The position numbers and the translations under genes were made by a program. From NCBI RefSeq assembly GCF_001625215.2, contig NC_030383.2:9126779-9190778 (forward strand): a DNA stretch of 64,000 nt, in the 5' to 3' direction. Positions 61,434-64,000 of this stretch are shown here, one piece after another. The notes beneath the pieces were generated by a model, which did not search any database, was not told the origin of the DNA, and saw only the letters and a list, made by a program, of their open reading frames with translations. This stretch comes from Daucus carota subsp. sativus. Lineage: Eukaryota > Streptophyta > Magnoliopsida > Apiales > Apiaceae. Positions within the stretch are counted from its first letter, which is position 1, and the number at the start of each line of letters is the position of its first letter.

Positions 61434-62657
61434 CAGTGGACTTTGAGTCTTTGAGGTGTAGAAGACTTTCCGGATATCAAAACTTCCAAATTAACCACCA
61501 GCCCCATGACTTGTTCCAAATGCAACAAAATGAGACTAATATGACACTTTAAAAAGTAGTCGATGAAAACAATTCACCAGAGTATACAGCAAGAATCCGA
61601 TGCATGAACAAAAAGTGTTGCCACTCCCGTAACGTTCTCTGACGAGGTTGACTCGCCTGAACACCGAGTGAAGCTTTCGAAAGAAGAAAAATAAGGAGAA
61701 TGCGTCTCATGTCGACAACATTCACTTACGTGTGAGATTCGTGCTCGTTTTTTTCTTTCCATAAATGAATTATCTTTAACCTATTAAGACCGGCACCAGT
61801 CATATGAGACTCGTTCCGACAATTCAAAATTAATTGGATCTGTAAAATAAGAATTTGAGAGTTTCTCAGATTCAGGTAGAATTTGGATTGATTCAAAGTT
61901 AACTTAAAAAAACACGAATCTTTTTCACGTTTGAATTCAGTTTACCCAAAATTATGTGAAGAATAAAAATATAACATATTTATGAAAAATACATATATTA
62001 TATTATTTTTGTATCATACGTTATTTAAATTTAATAAATATTTTATTTTGATTCAGCAAAAATTAATTTATTTCGACTAATATGACATTTATTCATATAT
62101 TATTTTATAAAATTATTTATTAATAAATCATTATAGATTAGATCGATTTGGCTTATTCATAAATTATTATGGACAAGGTCAAAATTCTAACTTGTGTTTG
62201 TTGATCCTTCCGATACCCGAAATTGATTATTCCAATTAATTTAAAATTACAGTATAGTTCTAGTAGTAAATAACAAATATTTTACTTTTTTGAGCAAACA
62301 AATATTTTACTTAATTTTATATAGTTTTCGTAATTCCATTCCCCAATTCTAGTAATGATGTTCTAATTCTCTCATCAAAAATTAACTCAGCAAAATCCAC
62401 TGGGTTTCGTTTGCATACGGCAATTTGAAATAACCACACAGCACTGGTCCTTCATGCATAATCACCGGAACCAATAATTGAGCGGCCTTTAAGTCTTAAC
62501 TCAAGATTATGGACACTCATACAAGTTACAACAAGTGCATTAAAGTTGTGTTCAGGATCCAACAGTCATATGATTAGTGACTGTCTGCCTCATGATGCAG
62601 AGAGCCTTTCTGATTTATTAGGTACTGCAGTACTCTCTTCGTCTCTTATTATTATTA
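61434..62657. other. Intergenic region, no gene seen
   Basis: AT-rich; small ORFs (such as 61574-61762 on the minus strand) lack any recognisable feature. Confidence 0.5.
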
Positions 62658-62958
62658 CTCCCTCCGTCCCAATCAATTTTATACAATTTTTTTTGGATGT
62701 CCTATCCCATTATTTCTATACATTCCCAAAATAACAATTTTTTATAATATAAAACACTACTACACTCACTATCTCCATTATATAATAATAAAAACACTGT
62801 TACACCCACTAATTTACTACACGATCTCAAATCTATTATTCAAGAATATGTGGATCCTACCACTTTATTCATTTTACATCTAACTTTACTCATTTCTTAC
62901 ATTTTTTTTTGTCTTTGTGTCCGATCCCAATGTATATAATTCATTGGGACGGAGGGAG
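62658..62958. mobile_element. Stowaway MITE with intact ends
   Basis: It begins CTCCCTCCGTCCCAAT and ends ATTGGGACGGAGGGAG, a perfect inverted pair, flanked by TA at 62656-62657 and 62959-62960. 301 bp and non-coding. Confidence 0.95.
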
Positions 62959-63075
62959 TATTATTTAATTTAAAAATTTAAAAATTTGTTTTATTAGAAA
63001 ATATTTTTAACACCTTTCAAAATTTATGTTTCATATTTTTAAAATAATTAATAATTTTTTTGCTTATAGTTTATA

Positions 63076-63300
63076 CTACCTCCGTCCCTTTTTACTTGTC
63101 ACTTTGACTTTTTGCACGTAACTTAAGGTGAGTAAAAAACATAATTTCGCTTATTATTTTTAAAATTTTCTTTTTGTGAATAAAAATATAAAATATAAAC
63201 TTTAATTCAAGAAAAGAAAATTTTAAATACAATAAATAGAAGTATGTTCTTTAATCATTTTAAGTTATGTGCAAAAACAAGTAAAAAAGGACGGGAGTAG
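63076..63300. mobile_element. Second Stowaway-like MITE
   Basis: It begins CTACCTCCGTCCCTTTTTAC and ends GTAAAAAAGGACGGGAGTAG, near-perfect inverted repeats that extend further (GCACGTAACTTA / TAAGTTATGTGC). TA flanks both ends. 225 bp; a different subfamily from the copy at 62658. Confidence 0.92.
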
Positions 63301-64000
63301 TAATAATTAAAATAGGGCACATAATATTAGGGAAGAAGTATCTTAAAATGTTTCAAACTCGTGACAATCTGGTCGAAGACGCATACTGATGATAATATTT
63401 GTAGAGTCACCTCTGGAATTCTCAACCAATCTAACTAACTGTACTGAGCAAGGGGGTTAGAATAGTAGCTGTCATTTGCACGTCCAACTTGACTTTACCT
63501 CCGTCCTCCTGTCGTCGTCTCCACCGCAATTTAATAAATTATCATAACTAGAACTTGTCAACGCCCCTAAATCATCAATATACTTATATAAAGGAGAAGC
63601 GGGGGAGTGTAGGGGGCGTCTCTCACATCACTCCGTTCTATTTTTCTAATTTTCTGAAATTTTTGGATGAAAAATATCAAAAACAAGTTTTAGAATTTGA
63701 TTTTATTTTAAATTATTTATGGAATATAGTAACTTGAAAGTTTTAATCTGATTTTGTTTCAGATTATTTAATTATGAGAAAGAGTAGCACACAAGTCTCT
63801 CTGCACTTATAAATACCCTAAATACCCTTGTAGACTGTAGGGTTTTGAATCATCTAAACACAACCTCCTCTCTTTCAATACCACAACCCTACCTCTTTCT
63901 GATGATAGTTCTCTTGCTTAATTTCTAACTCGGTGGTGTCGTTCTTGATAAGTGAAGGTTGTTTATACAGTATTAAAAAGATAAAGTTTGTTGCAAGCAC
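63301..64000 (+). promoter_or_regulatory. Promoter and leader of a gene beyond the window
   Basis: TATAAATA at 63808-63815 is followed at the expected distance by a CT/CA-rich, leader-like stretch (ACACAACCTCCTCTCTTTC). A second TATATAAAG lies at 63585. A 9-codon uORF (MIVLLLNF) runs 63902-63928. No coding exon is visible before the window ends. Confidence 0.45.

Noticed and set aside
1..64000. Prokaryotic-type system (CRISPR array, phage defence, operon)
   Set aside because: No repeat-spacer array and no ribosome-binding-site operons; introns, LTR elements and MITEs show a plant nuclear genome.

Overview
The window is a gene-poor, AT-rich stretch of a plant nuclear genome. All genes with introns use GT..AG junctions. 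A WRKY factor, a plant-type aspartic protease, a DUF1475-like membrane protein, chromoviral Ty3 retrotransposons and Stowaway/Tourist-type MITEs point to an angiosperm, most likely a eudicot; the species cannot be fixed from sequence alone. I saw no tRNA, rRNA, CRISPR array or prokaryotic-type operon.

Layout: (1) 958-2283(-) is a single-exon nepenthesin/CDR1-like aspartic protease with both catalytic motifs changed. (2) 3998-15114(-) is an eight-exon gene for a 240-residue DUF1475-like membrane protein built as two repeats, each encoded by a parallel set of four exons. Its 4.1-kb last intron holds a MITE and a giant inverted repeat (about 5120-7425) with exon-like blocks in both arms. (3) 16.0-38.3 kb is a nest of mobile elements: an old long-inverted-repeat element holds a short Mutator-like element (10-bp target duplication), which holds a 20.5-kb Ty3/gypsy chromovirus on the minus strand (TSD ATATA, 3668-bp LTRs). 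The gag of that chromovirus is split by a 7.2-kb non-autonomous LTR element on the plus strand (TSD GCAAT, LTRs about 2452 bp). (4) 40172-42351(+) is a three-exon WRKYGKK-type (group IIc) WRKY gene with a Tourist-like MITE ending about 120 bp before its ATG. (5) 46114-47314(-) is a two-exon gene for an unidentified plant protein with two C-terminal membrane segments. (6) 49160-52364(-) is a ten-exon protein disulfide isomerase ending in RDEL. (7) 55651-59824(+) is a three-exon RING-CH (MARCH-type) membrane E3 ligase whose second intron contains a decayed gag fragment. (8) 61-63.3 kb is MITE-rich, and a promoter-like region for a gene beyond the window starts near 63.8 kb.

The cellular genes are unrelated and do not form a pathway. 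PDI and the RING-CH protein would both act at endomembranes, but their adjacency is probably chance. The features most worth following are the intronic foldback (a candidate hairpin-RNA locus), the young non-autonomous LTR element with near-identical LTRs around a dead interior, the proline-rich ORF upstream of gag that recurs in two elements, and the aspartic pseudo-protease. Exon coordinates were derived by hand from splice signals and frame continuity; every multi-exon CDS given here sums to a multiple of three.
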